This document shows, piece by piece, positions 1-7,794 of a DNA stretch of 64,000 nt (its first letter is position 1; every line of letters begins with the position of its first letter). The stretch lies in contig JAOQAD010000024.1 in NCBI GenBank assembly GCA_025963775.1, positions 1-64,000 on the forward strand, written 5' to 3'. This stretch comes from Bacteroidota bacterium (GTDB lineage Bacteria > Bacteroidota > Bacteroidia > 2-12-FULL-35-15). Below the pieces are notes generated by a model. It did no database searches and was not told the DNA's origin. It saw only the letters and a program-made list of their open reading frames with translations. The position numbers and the translations under genes were made by a program.

Positions 1-379
1 CCACCCGCTCAATGATCACGGTGCCCAGCAATTGCATGAAAGGAATGTTGTGCTGCTTTTTCAGCGAAAGACACCTCGTTACTTCACCCAGCCTCGGCAC
101 TATAAAGTTCACGAAATAACTGATCGATAAGGCTGAAAAGGCATTGGCAAAAGAAGCATTGTATCCCACAGCCCTGATCAGCATCTGCCAGCGGAGTACG
201 CGAAAAATATACACCATCACCGATACGAACATCACCATGTAAAACCAGGAAAAATTCCCCGTGCTGATCGTTGCTTTCAGTTCATTAAGATCGAGCGTCC
301 TGAAGAACAGCCAGGAGAGCGTAATCCCGAGGGCAAGCAATACGATGTATTGAACGGATTGGATCGCTTTCTTCTTCAT
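1..379 (-). CDS. Flippase-like / LPG synthase TM-region membrane protein (3' part missing)
   Basis: An open frame runs off the left edge. Only its N-terminal ~126 residues are visible, starting MKKKAIQSVQYIVLLALG. It holds several hydrophobic segments and the motif VPRLGEVTRC around residue 98, which resembles the conserved P-R-x-GE-x-x-R motif of the lysylphosphatidylglycerol synthase TM/AglD-like flippase family (UPF0104). A role in moving lipid-linked material across the inner membrane is inferred from the family only. The start ATG overlaps the stop of the M50 protease gene by one base (TGATG), so the two are probably translationally coupled. The frame and coupling are seen directly; the exact substrate cannot be said. 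Confidence 0.75.
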   Translation of the reverse strand, partial: MKKKAIQSVQYIVLLALGITLSWLFFRTLDLNELKATISTGNFSWFYMVMFVSVMVYIFRVLRWQMLIRAVGYNASFANAFSALSISYFVNFIVPRLGEVTRCLSLKKQHNIPFMQLLGTVIIERV

Positions 380-1362
380 CAGAATTGAAACTGCTGCTGG
401 CTGAGCGCCGATAGATAATAGTGGTACAGGAAAGCGGTGACCACAGGAACAATGAAGCAACTGATGCCGATAAAAATGATCAGCACCTTTCCTCCCGCCC
501 CAAGGTCTTTTACCGGCGGTGTTTGCAGGATGTCGTTCACGCCGCTGATCACCTTGTCCTCATTTCCGGTCACCACATGTTCGCCGCGGCGGATGAGCTT
601 CGAATAATATTTAATATGCTCCGCAAGCACATCCCTGATCATCCAGTACTCGCGATCGGTAAGCTCTTCATAGGTCTTTGAAAGGTCGATGCCGAGGTTA
701 CGGATCTCCTGCCTTGCTTTTTTTGCCTGCGACTGGTTCACCAGCTGCATGATCAGCAGATAAGGAACAAGCAGCAGGTAATAGGAATCCAGCACAACGC
801 AAAGCACAATTAATATTACAATTGAGATGGAAATAAAAACAGTGTTGATGAGCTCCTTACTTTCAAAGAACATGGCCTTCATCACCTTACCGCCATCAAG
901 CGGCATCACCGGGAGCAGGTTGAACAGGTTCATGAATACGAAAATATTTGCTGCTCCGAAGAATTCGCCTTGCTGCAGGATGTAGCCAGCGATCGCAAGT
1001 CCAAGCCCGATGAAAATACCCGGTACAGGGCCTGCAAGCAGCATGATCACATGCTGCTTCTGCGAAATACGGCTTTTTGTCCCGGTAACATACGCTCCGA
1101 GAAGCGGGACAAAGAACATGTTCACATCCTTATAACCAAAGGCTTTCATCGCGAGGAGATGCCCCATTTCATGAATGATGAGTGCAAGTGTTAAAAGGAA
1201 AATGCTTTTAAGGTCCCAGCTTAAAAACAGGTAAAAAACAAGGATGAACAACCCGAGGCTCAGCAGCGATTTGCCGATGGCCTGCTTCTTTTCATTCATT
1301 TCGGGCCTGGGAGGATAGCTTGCTTCTGTAATGGCCGGCTCTGTGATGATCTCTTCTTCCAT
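379..1362 (-). CDS. Site-2 protease family (M50) membrane metalloprotease
   Basis: A 327-aa membrane protein with the zinc-protease motif HEMGH at about residues 64-68, inside a transmembrane helix. The second M50 motif, NLFNLLPVMPLDGG, lies at about 145-158 and supplies the third (Asp) metal ligand. Two further hydrophobic helices precede a soluble stretch, and a last TM helix sits near the C-terminus. The family cleaves substrates within membranes; the substrate here is unknown. The longest frame would start with TTG at 1380, but that codon lies inside a TAnnTTTG promoter box (1378-1385), so ATG 1362 is preferred. The gene overlaps the downstream flippase-like gene by one base. Confidence 0.85.
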   Translation of the reverse strand: MEEEIITEPAITEASYPPRPEMNEKKQAIGKSLLSLGLFILVFYLFLSWDLKSIFLLTLALIIHEMGHLLAMKAFGYKDVNMFFVPLLGAYVTGTKSRISQKQHVIMLLAGPVPGIFIGLGLAIAGYILQQGEFFGAANIFVFMNLFNLLPVMPLDGGKVMKAMFFESKELINTVFISISIVILIVLCVVLDSYYLLLVPYLLIMQLVNQSQAKKARQEIRNLGIDLSKTYEELTDREYWMIRDVLAEHIKYYSKLIRRGEHVVTGNEDKVISGVNDILQTPPVKDLGAGGKVLIIFIGISCFIVPVVTAFLYHYYLSALSQQQFQF

Positions 1363-1377
1363 AAGATGTGTTTCGGA

Positions 1378-1385
1378 CAAAGATA
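1378..1385 (-). promoter_or_regulatory. Bacteroidota -7 box (TATCTTTG)
   Basis: On the minus strand this reads TATCTTTG, an exact match to TAnnTTTG. It sits 16 bp upstream of the chosen start of the M50 protease gene. No clear -33 TTTG was found. Confidence 0.6.
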
Positions 1386-1466
1386 AAATTTAATCGGATG
1401 TGGAAGGAGAAGGAAGCGTAATCATAAATATGCGCGGCAGAGCGTTGTCTGTTCGAGTTCTGCTAT

Positions 1467-1668
1467 CAACACTTCCCGATACGCTTCAAGCGTTACGCAC
1501 TCGATTAACATACCCTGATCGATGAAGTCCTTGAAATTAAATCATAAGCGGCTGTTCGTCCGATAGCTATGGAAGCGAAGTATGAGCATATCGGGAACAA
1601 GCAAACTAATTATTCTGCAATCAACACTTCTCGATACGCTCCACTGCGTTACGCACTCGAAGTGACAT
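1467..1668. repeat. Dispersed palindromic intergenic repeat (two copies)
   Basis: Two copies of the family that is dense at 12.2-13.5 kb. The first (1467-1510) contains CACTTCCCGATACG and CACTCGATTAACA. The second (1551-1668) has an arm with CGGGAACAAGC and an arm CACTTCTCGATACGCTCC ending CACTCGAAGTGACA. The two ends of an arm are mutually inverted (CACTTC/GAAGTG), so each arm can fold. The second copy ends two bases before the stop codon of the AlkC-type gene. Confidence 0.75.
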
Positions 1669-1669
1669 A

Positions 1670-2755
1670 CTACACACTCAGCAAAAATTCCTTCTTCCCA
1701 TAACTCTTTCCGTTCACCATGATCTCAACAGCATGCTTTCCGGCGTAATGCTTACGGGTGGAAAAATCTTTAAAAGACTGTGTTTTTGTGATAGCAGCCT
1801 TTTTGCCCGGCTCCAGTTGCAGCTCTTTCAGCTTGAACACTTTCCTTCCCGGCGCTCCCGATTTTTTAGCGTAATAAACAGCATAGTCGATCACCAGCTT
1901 TTGTGCTTTGTTTTTTCCGGAGACGATCTCGAAACTGAAATCAAGAGTATCACCCAGCTTTATCTTTGAGCTTTTCAATTTTAAATTCTTCAGCTCCACT
2001 TTCACGTTCTTCTCAAAATCAAACACGGCAAGGGAACCGGGATGCCCTTTTTTGATCAGCGTCCTGCTGGCATGCCTGATGATCCATGCGGTGTGCTCAT
2101 TTTTTTTATCCCAGCTGTTTAAAACATTCAGCATCCAGTCGGTTTGTGTGCGCGAAAAATCATTGAGGTGATTCGCCACTGATTTTTTTACATACAGCTC
2201 ATCATCTGCTTTCAGCTTTTCAAGGATCGGCCTTGTCAGCTCCGGGTTGGCCATGATCTCCGGGATGTTGAACGACCATGGAAGACGTGGCCTGCAGCCC
2301 TCGCTTGCCAGCCTTCTCACATGCACGTTTTTGTCATCCGTCCATTTGTTCATCACCTTCAGTGTGCCTTTGAGATCACGTTTCAGGTACTCGCGGATCG
2401 CGAACTCGGAAGTCCCGAACTTGGTCAGCTCCTTTAAAGCATCCAGCGATAAGCTCACATGATCATGTCCGTACTGACCGACAAAATCAGGGAAAATGAA
2501 ACAGGTATAATGTGATTTGAATTCCGGGATCACTTCGTAAATAATATCGAGCGAACGCTTGTAATCTGCCGGAAGATATTTTTTCATGGCCACTGTAGTA
2601 TGCCGTAAACGCTGATTCAGCGCCATTTCATCCAGTCCTTTCATTACATCTTTCACAAAATTTTCTGCATGAAATTTCTTATCTGCTTTGGTAAATTCCA
2701 CAGCCAAGCGAGTGTAGAATTTTTTATTGAACATGTCTTTTAATGCATCAGCCAT
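1670..2755 (-). CDS. DNA alkylation repair protein, AlkC type with C-terminal Ig-like domain
   Basis: A 361-aa protein. Residues ~1-245 are helical HEAT-like repeats with the signature stretches RRLASEGCRPRLPW, VANHLNDFSR and WIIRHASRTLIKKGHP typical of AlkC/AlkD-type 3-methyladenine glycosylases. Residues ~250-361 form a lysine-rich beta domain (EIVSGKNKAQKLVIDYAVYY) that fits the Ig-like domain known on AlkC enzymes. The family removes N3-alkylated bases without flipping them out. No partner gene is adjacent; intergenic repeats lie on both sides. Assignment to AlkC rather than AlkD rests on the C-terminal domain and total length. Confidence 0.82.
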   Translation of the reverse strand: MADALKDMFNKKFYTRLAVEFTKADKKFHAENFVKDVMKGLDEMALNQRLRHTTVAMKKYLPADYKRSLDIIYEVIPEFKSHYTCFIFPDFVGQYGHDHVSLSLDALKELTKFGTSEFAIREYLKRDLKGTLKVMNKWTDDKNVHVRRLASEGCRPRLPWSFNIPEIMANPELTRPILEKLKADDELYVKKSVANHLNDFSRTQTDWMLNVLNSWDKKNEHTAWIIRHASRTLIKKGHPGSLAVFDFEKNVKVELKNLKLKSSKIKLGDTLDFSFEIVSGKNKAQKLVIDYAVYYAKKSGAPGRKVFKLKELQLEPGKKAAITKTQSFKDFSTRKHYAGKHAVEIMVNGKSYGKKEFLLSV

Positions 2756-2845
2756 TGTGAATTGGAGAATTTTTGATTTGGAGAACTGGAGAGTCTTTGA
2801 TCCTGCTAATTTAATGATTTAGTTCTACTTTCCTTTCGGTCGCGA

Positions 2846-2962
2846 TTGACATTAGCGTCAGTTCGAGTAGCAAGGTACGAGCGTATCGAGAACAAGCATA
2901 CGATCATCCTGCCACTAACACTTCCCGATACCCTCCCTCCGGTCGAACCCGATTGACATTCG
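2846..2962. repeat. Dispersed palindromic intergenic repeat
   Basis: One full element between the AlkC-type gene and the metallophosphoesterase. One arm contains GTTCGAGTAG and GAGCGTATCGAGAACAAGC; the other contains CACTTCCCGATACC and GGTCGAACCCGATTGACATT. Together they form a long imperfect inverted repeat of about 115 bp. Confidence 0.75.
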
Positions 2963-2968
2963 TTTATT

Positions 2969-4234
2969 TTACGCGTTATACAGCTCCATCACCGTGATCT
3001 CCGGCAGTATCCCTACCCTGCCCGGGTAACCGAGAAAGCCAAGCCCCCGGTTCACATAGATGTGCTGGTTTTCTTCCGTATACAAACCTGCCCATTCCTT
3101 ATACACATATTGTGAAGGGCTCCATTTAAATCCGGGGATCTCGATGCCGAACTGGAATCCGTGCGTATGCCCGCTGAAGGTAATGTCAACATCCTTGTAT
3201 TCCGTTCTCACCTGCTTTTCCCAGTGCGAAGGATCGTGCGAAAGCAGCAGCTTCACCGGGTAATTTTCCGTTCCTGCATGCGCTTTTTTCATATCGCCGT
3301 ATTTCGGGAAATTGAGGTTGCCGCCCCAGTTCTCGATGCCGATCAAAGCGATTGCATCATCGCCTCTCCGCAAGGCCACATGCTCGTTCATCATGAGCTT
3401 CCAGCCCAGCTGCGCGTGTTTCTTTTTCAGCTCCTCGAGGTTGTTGATCTTCGCTTCAGGGCTTTCCCAGCTTACGTAGTCACCGTAATCGTGATTGCCG
3501 AGCGTGCTGTAAACACCCATCGGCGCCGTGATCTTTTTCAGCACTTCCATGAAGGGCTCCACTTCTTCGGAGCGATCGTTCACAAGATCCCCGGTGAAGA
3601 AAACAATGTCCGCCTTCTGCTCATTGACAATGCGCACAGCTTCTTCGAGCGGTGATGTGGAAACAAAGCTGCCGGAATGGATATCCGAGATCTGAACGAT
3701 CTTCAGCCCGTTAAAGGAAGCGGGAAGGTTCGGCAAAACCACTCTCTGCCGGTGCACTTTATAATCGAAGGCACCTTTCACCATCCCGTAAACAAAGCTG
3801 GCAAAGGGCAATGCAGCCATTCCGACAGCCACGTAGTTTAAAAATTTAAGGCGGGAGATCGCATGCGGATTCGGCATTATTTCTCCAGCAACAGGCAGCG
3901 GCGCTTTTGTAAAATAACTGCCGATCCAGCGGAAAAGACGGATGATGTCATCCACGGCAATAAATACGGAACCGATTATTTTAGAGATCAATACCATGAT
4001 CACAAATGCAAAAAGATAAACGCGGACTACTTTGGGCCAGTCCTGGAAGGGAATAAAAGTGGGTGTAAGGAACAAAAGAAAGGCAAACAGCGTAAATCCC
4101 CAGTAAATATAGAACACGAGGTTCTTGCGCGTAATGCTGCTTCCGGCCATAATGGTGCGGATGGCCTGGTAAAAATAAAGATCAATGAGCACTAAAAGAA
4201 CTCCAATGATTAAAATGCGGAAAGCGATCGACAT
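2969..4234 (-). CDS. Membrane-anchored metallophosphoesterase (calcineurin-like)
   Basis: 421 aa. About four hydrophobic helices fill residues 1-155, followed by a complete calcineurin-like phosphoesterase domain: QISDIHSG (~183), FTGDLVND (~214), LGNHDYGD (~247), LLSHDPSHW (~325) and FSGHTHGFQFG (~350). These supply the two-metal centre. The layout matches YkuE/YaeI-like membrane phosphoesterases; substrates of that group are poorly known. The longest frame would begin at a TTG at 4258 that lies inside an excellent promoter (4256-4286), so ATG 4234 is preferred. Transcribed alone. Confidence 0.85.
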   Translation of the reverse strand: MSIAFRILIIGVLLVLIDLYFYQAIRTIMAGSSITRKNLVFYIYWGFTLFAFLLFLTPTFIPFQDWPKVVRVYLFAFVIMVLISKIIGSVFIAVDDIIRLFRWIGSYFTKAPLPVAGEIMPNPHAISRLKFLNYVAVGMAALPFASFVYGMVKGAFDYKVHRQRVVLPNLPASFNGLKIVQISDIHSGSFVSTSPLEEAVRIVNEQKADIVFFTGDLVNDRSEEVEPFMEVLKKITAPMGVYSTLGNHDYGDYVSWESPEAKINNLEELKKKHAQLGWKLMMNEHVALRRGDDAIALIGIENWGGNLNFPKYGDMKKAHAGTENYPVKLLLSHDPSHWEKQVRTEYKDVDITFSGHTHGFQFGIEIPGFKWSPSQYVYKEWAGLYTEENQHIYVNRGLGFLGYPGRVGILPEITVMELYNA

Positions 4235-4255
4235 AAAGTGATATTTAATTCGATG

Positions 4256-4286
4256 CAAAACTACGGAAACTTTTTTCGATTACAAA
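4256..4286 (-). promoter_or_regulatory. Bacteroidota promoter: -33 TTTG, 19 bp, -7 TAGTTTTG
   Basis: On the minus strand TTTG (plus 4283-4286) is followed after 19 bp by TAGTTTTG (plus 4256-4263), an exact match to TTTG-N19-TAnnTTTG. The start of the metallophosphoesterase lies 21 bp downstream. Confidence 0.75.
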
Positions 4287-4377
4287 GTTTCCATGTTTAT
4301 TTATAGTTAATTAACAGGATTTTTTCAGCTTCTTTAAAGCTTCCTGCGAAATTTACATATTGAAAGACAAATAAACC

Positions 4378-4665
4378 ATGTTAAAAAGAAACATTGCATA
4401 CCTGCTGATTCTTCTATGCAGTGCAACAGCCTTCGGACAAAGCCATTCCGGAACGATTACAGTAAAAAAAGTAAAAGCACAGGACTCTGTCTGGACCAAT
4501 GTTGTAATTGCAACCAGGATAAAAGAATCTGCATTTGTTACAGATACTCTTTACCTGGATGATAATGAACTGCCTGAATACCTAAAGAACCCGGGACTCG
4601 GAACGGTACAACGGAAATTTGTTTCCAGGCAGGAATATATAGCCGGGCGCAGTAAAAACAAATGA
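4378..4665 (+). CDS. Small secreted protein of unknown function
   Basis: 95 aa with an N-terminal signal peptide (hydrophobic LLILLCSATAFG, likely cleavage before QSHS). The mature part is about 75 residues, with YLDDNELPEYLKNPG followed by a basic tail ending SRSKNK-like. I do not recognise a family. It sits 42 bp upstream of the esterase gene, which has its own promoter box, so co-transcription is possible but not required. The coding call rests on the signal peptide and frame. Confidence 0.6.
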   Translation: MLKRNIAYLLILLCSATAFGQSHSGTITVKKVKAQDSVWTNVVIATRIKESAFVTDTLYLDDNELPEYLKNPGLGTVQRKFVSRQEYIAGRSKNK

Positions 4666-4694
4666 TTTGATAAGCGCCATTTCGCTCCAATCAA

Positions 4695-4702
4695 TAACTT
4701 TG
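4695..4702 (+). promoter_or_regulatory. Bacteroidota -7 box (TAACTTTG)
   Basis: Exact TAnnTTTG six bases before the esterase ATG, implying a leaderless or nearly leaderless transcript. No well-spaced -33 element was found. Confidence 0.55.
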
Positions 4703-4707
4703 CATCC

Positions 4708-5550
4708 ATGATGAAATCACCTGGAATCCTCACATTCGTTATTCTCCTGTTCTCGCATTCTCTCAGTGCCCAAAATTCAAAAACCAAGCCGGCGGCCAAA
4801 GCGCCTTTTGCATTGGGAGTGATCGATAAGATCCAATCGGTGCAGCTTTCCGAAAGCCGTACTTTGAATATTTATTTACCTGATGGCTACAACGATTCTG
4901 CTGCAAGCTATCCTGTGATCTACCTGCTCGACGGCTCCGCGAATGAGGATTTTGTTCACGTTACAGGCGTAGTGCAATTCCTTGTGATGATCGGGAAAAT
5001 GCCGCCTTCCATCATTATAGGCATCGCAAATGTTGACAGGCGAAGGGATTTCACTTTTCCAACCACCATACCGGAAGACCTTAAAGATTTCCCGACAACA
5101 GGCCATTCTGATAAATTCATGCTGTTCATTGAAAAAGAGCTGCAGCCGTATGTTCAGAAAAACTACAGGACAACTGCGCAAAAAACGATCATCGGGCAAT
5201 CGCTTGGCGGCTTGCTTGCCGTGGAGATCCTGCTGAAAAAGCCGGAGCTGTTTACCGACTATATCATTGTAAGCCCGAGCCTGTGGTGGGACAATGAATC
5301 GCTGCTGGCTTTAGCTCCCGGATTACTGAAAGCACATCCCGGCAAAAAGGCGAATGTGTACATTTCGGTTGGCAGCGAAGGAAAAATTATGGAAGGCGAT
5401 GCGGCAAAGCTGCTGGAACTACTGGATGCCTCCGGTGACAAGGATATGAAAGCCACTCTTGTTCCCTTACCTGCAGAAGACCATTTGACAATCCTGCACA
5501 ATGCCGTTTATAAAGGCTTCGAAGTGTTGAATCCTCCGAAAAGCAAATAA
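4708..5550 (+). CDS. Secreted alpha/beta-hydrolase esterase (putative esterase family, D/IroE-like)
   Basis: 280 aa with a signal peptide (IVILLFSHSLSAQ-type, cleavage near residue 22). The nucleophile elbow GQSLGG is near residue 165, the YLLDGSANEDF stretch near 73 is typical of the esterase D/IroE/Fes group, and the likely catalytic His is in AEDHLTILHNA near 254. The group hydrolyses carboxyl esters, sometimes siderophore lactones; no siderophore gene lies nearby, so the substrate is open. Two adjacent ATGs (4708 and 4711) are equally possible starts. The 3' end faces the convergent haem/copper gene across 13 bp. Confidence 0.82.
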   Translation: MMKSPGILTFVILLFSHSLSAQNSKTKPAAKAPFALGVIDKIQSVQLSESRTLNIYLPDGYNDSAASYPVIYLLDGSANEDFVHVTGVVQFLVMIGKMPPSIIIGIANVDRRRDFTFPTTIPEDLKDFPTTGHSDKFMLFIEKELQPYVQKNYRTTAQKTIIGQSLGGLLAVEILLKKPELFTDYIIVSPSLWWDNESLLALAPGLLKAHPGKKANVYISVGSEGKIMEGDAAKLLELLDASGDKDMKATLVPLPAEDHLTILHNAVYKGFEVLNPPKSK

Positions 5551-5563
5551 CAGATACCTGAAT

Positions 5564-6967
5564 TTAGTTTGTTTTTCTTTCCAAACTGATGTTCTCATCG
5601 CCCGGCTGATAAGGCAGGTAGGTGACAATGAACTGCATCATTTCATCCGATGTGCGCATGCTTCCCTCCCGCTCTGCCACTAAACGCGGCGGAGAAAAAG
5701 GATTGTTCGGATTTTTCCTGGTGTTATCATAAACGGCTTCAACGTGGATCCTTGCCCCTTGCGGAATTTTCAGCATCTTTTTATACGTGTAAAAATACTG
5801 CCAGCGGAAATCCCATTTGTTAATGCGGATCAGCGGGATGGTATCGCCCTGCAGCGTTAATGCATACGCAAGGAAACTTTTTCCAAGCAGATGCATGTGC
5901 GGATTAACGGTAAGAATAGAAATATCGAATGGCAGTGTATAATCGGATGTGAATTTCATGATCGTATCCGGCGGCACCACCAGCGGCGGCACGATCGGCG
6001 ACACACCGTAGGTTCCCATCTGGAATTCCTGCGTTGGGCGTTTTGGCGGAACGGCTGCAAAAAAGACATTGAAGGCCGTCTGGTCTGTTGTATCCACTCT
6101 CGAAGGCCCGTAATGCATGTCTTTCAGGAAGATCGCGCCTTTCTTCGCCAGCCTGAAGCCACCGATCCCGGCAGGATAGATCGGTGGCGTTACGCCGGGA
6201 AGATAATTGGTGACGGATTGCGTGAGCATCGGGAAGGTTCCGTCATCATTCGGAAGATCCAGCGCTTTGTACGCTTCCAGCGTGTTCGGGTAATCGTTGA
6301 TGTCCACCACCACATTCCCTTTCATCACATCCTGCCGCTTCCCGGGCAGGTAGCTCAGCAGCTGCGCATTCACGTGATGCACCAATTTGCGGTTGCCGGG
6401 TACCACTTCAATGGTGCTGATGTATTGGTCCTGCTGCAATTCATAAGGAACGCGCATCAGCAGGAAGCGGTCTTTTCCATCGCCTTTCACTTTGTACACA
6501 TCACGCAGTTTGATCACAAGATCAGGCTTGCCTAACTGTGAGCCTTCCGGAAAAACCGGGATTGGCGGCATTTTTGAAGGGTCGCCTGCTGCACAGCCTT
6601 CATCCACCCATTTCCCGATAAGGCTGATCTCTTCAGCCGTAAGCACTTTTTCATCTATAAAATGTGTATAGCTCGCATCGGCAGGCCAGGGCGGCATGAA
6701 ACGGCTGCCGGTCACAAATTTGATGAGCTTGCCGCGGGAAGAAACATCCTCATAGCTGAATAATTCAAAGGGCCCGGCTTCACCTTTCCGGTGACAGGAA
6801 GAGCAGTTTTTATAAATAATCGGTGCAATATGTTCCGAAAATGTAATTTTCCGGGGTGCTTCGGCGTTTCCACACGATACCATGTAAAAGGCAAGCAGGA
6901 TTGGGCCAAGAATGGAAATGTATCTTTTGCCTTGCATGCGGGTTATATAAACAGATCGAACATTCAT
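5564..6967 (-). CDS. Cytochrome c domain fused to copper type II monooxygenase domains (lipoprotein)
   Basis: 467 aa. A lipobox-like MVSC places the lipid anchor at Cys32. A c-type haem motif CSSCH is at 55-59 with a probable axial Met91 (RFMPPWPA). The remainder matches the peptidylglycine/dopamine monooxygenase fold: His-His at 197-198 (LVHHVN), a third His at 285 (KDMHYGPS), His-x-His at 357-359 (NPHMH) and a Met in TSDEMMQF near 443. These are the CuH and CuM ligands of that family. The haem domain could deliver electrons to the copper sites; that is inference. A second start, M11 at 6937, would still keep the signal peptide. Substrate unknown; no neighbouring redox partner. Confidence 0.78.
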   Translation of the reverse strand: MNVRSVYITRMQGKRYISILGPILLAFYMVSCGNAEAPRKITFSEHIAPIIYKNCSSCHRKGEAGPFELFSYEDVSSRGKLIKFVTGSRFMPPWPADASYTHFIDEKVLTAEEISLIGKWVDEGCAAGDPSKMPPIPVFPEGSQLGKPDLVIKLRDVYKVKGDGKDRFLLMRVPYELQQDQYISTIEVVPGNRKLVHHVNAQLLSYLPGKRQDVMKGNVVVDINDYPNTLEAYKALDLPNDDGTFPMLTQSVTNYLPGVTPPIYPAGIGGFRLAKKGAIFLKDMHYGPSRVDTTDQTAFNVFFAAVPPKRPTQEFQMGTYGVSPIVPPLVVPPDTIMKFTSDYTLPFDISILTVNPHMHLLGKSFLAYALTLQGDTIPLIRINKWDFRWQYFYTYKKMLKIPQGARIHVEAVYDNTRKNPNNPFSPPRLVAEREGSMRTSDEMMQFIVTYLPYQPGDENISLERKTN

Positions 6968-7088
6968 TTTCCCTGGGAGCCGTAAAATTACGAAACAAAA
7001 CCATTTAACCGAATGTGGAACTAATTCCTGTCAGCCTATGGCAGGATATTTTAGTGATCTGCAGGGGTGAAACTTAATTCTATTGGTC

Positions 7089-7478
7089 ATGGATCTACCT
7101 TTTAAGATTATCGGGAAGCATCGTTCCTTTCGTGTAGCAGGCGACTCAATGCCGCCGCTGAAGGATGGAACGCTCATTATTGGCAGCTGTATGAAATCAT
7201 TTGCCGATGTAAAGGACGGGGAAACGTACATCGTGATCACCACCGACGGGGAAATTGTGTACAAACGGCTTTACAGGGATAAGAACAAACTGAACAATGT
7301 GTTCGAATTCCATTCCGACAATCCCATCTACGCCCCGTATACCGTACAAAGCGAGAACATTGCCGAAATATGGAACTTTGTGTGCAGCATCAACATGGAT
7401 AATTTTGATCCTGAAAAGCACAACATTGAAAATGTCATTCGTTTTTTACGCTCTTACCGCGTTGAATTGTGCAAATAA
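7089..7478 (+). pseudogene. S24 (LexA/CI-like) peptidase domain, N-terminal HTH missing; probable truncated remnant
   Basis: 129 aa from ATG 7089 (a TTG lies at 7083). The S24 domain is intact: RVAGDSMPPL with nucleophile Ser20 and IVYKRLY with general-base Lys59. Its closest layout is that of Bacteroidota XRE-S24 regulators, which carry an N-terminal helix-turn-helix. Here the HTH is absent: only ~120 bp separate this gene from the divergent monooxygenase gene. In the same frame upstream, bases 7038-7067 encode MAGYFSDLQG, resembling the AGYL-x-D linker of those regulators, followed by an in-frame TGA (7068-7070). I read this as a decayed regulator whose peptidase half is still open. A functional stand-alone domain is the alternative. 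Confidence 0.6.
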
Positions 7479-7542
7479 AGCATTGTTAAAAACACCGTTA
7501 ACAAATTCATTCCGCGAAAGAGCAAAAGCAAACAGGCAGGCT

Positions 7543-7550
7543 TATCTTTG
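7543..7550 (+). promoter_or_regulatory. Bacteroidota -7 box (TATCTTTG)
   Basis: Exact TAnnTTTG ending four bases before the ATG of the small lipoprotein gene at 7555, which supports that start and a leaderless message. Confidence 0.6.
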
Positions 7551-7554
7551 TACT

Positions 7555-7794
7555 ATGAGCGGATTTACAAAAATCACATTCATTTTTCTTTTCAGCGCTG
7601 TTGCGGCGCTCATGCTTCCTTCCTGCAAATCGAGGGGCGCTCATAACGAATACCGTGAAGCGAAGGTGCGTGTGAGCGAGCGAGAGATGGCGAAGGATAA
7701 AAAGGTCCTCCGCAAAGGCAAGAAGGCCTACCAAAAGCAGATGCGCAGGAACAGGAAACATTTGTTCGGCAGGGCGCGTGCACCGAAGGAGTGA
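7555..7794 (+). CDS. Small basic lipoprotein of unknown function
   Basis: 79 aa. A signal peptide (FIFLFSAVAALMLPSC) ends in a lipobox with Cys at about residue 24. The mature part is very basic, rich in Arg/Lys (REMAKDKKVLRKGKKAY, MRRNRKHLFGRAR). A longer frame opens at 7297, but the TAnnTTTG box and signal peptide point to ATG 7555. The stop codon abuts the stop of the convergent MscS gene with no gap. No family recognised; the basic tail might bind an acidic envelope polymer, which is speculation. Confidence 0.7.
   Translation: MSGFTKITFIFLFSAVAALMLPSCKSRGAHNEYREAKVRVSEREMAKDKKVLRKGKKAYQKQMRRNRKHLFGRARAPKE

Noticed and set aside
7297-7794. 165-aa plus frame including the small lipoprotein
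   Set aside because: The upstream part overlaps the S24 remnant in another frame; promoter box and signal peptide place the start at 7555.
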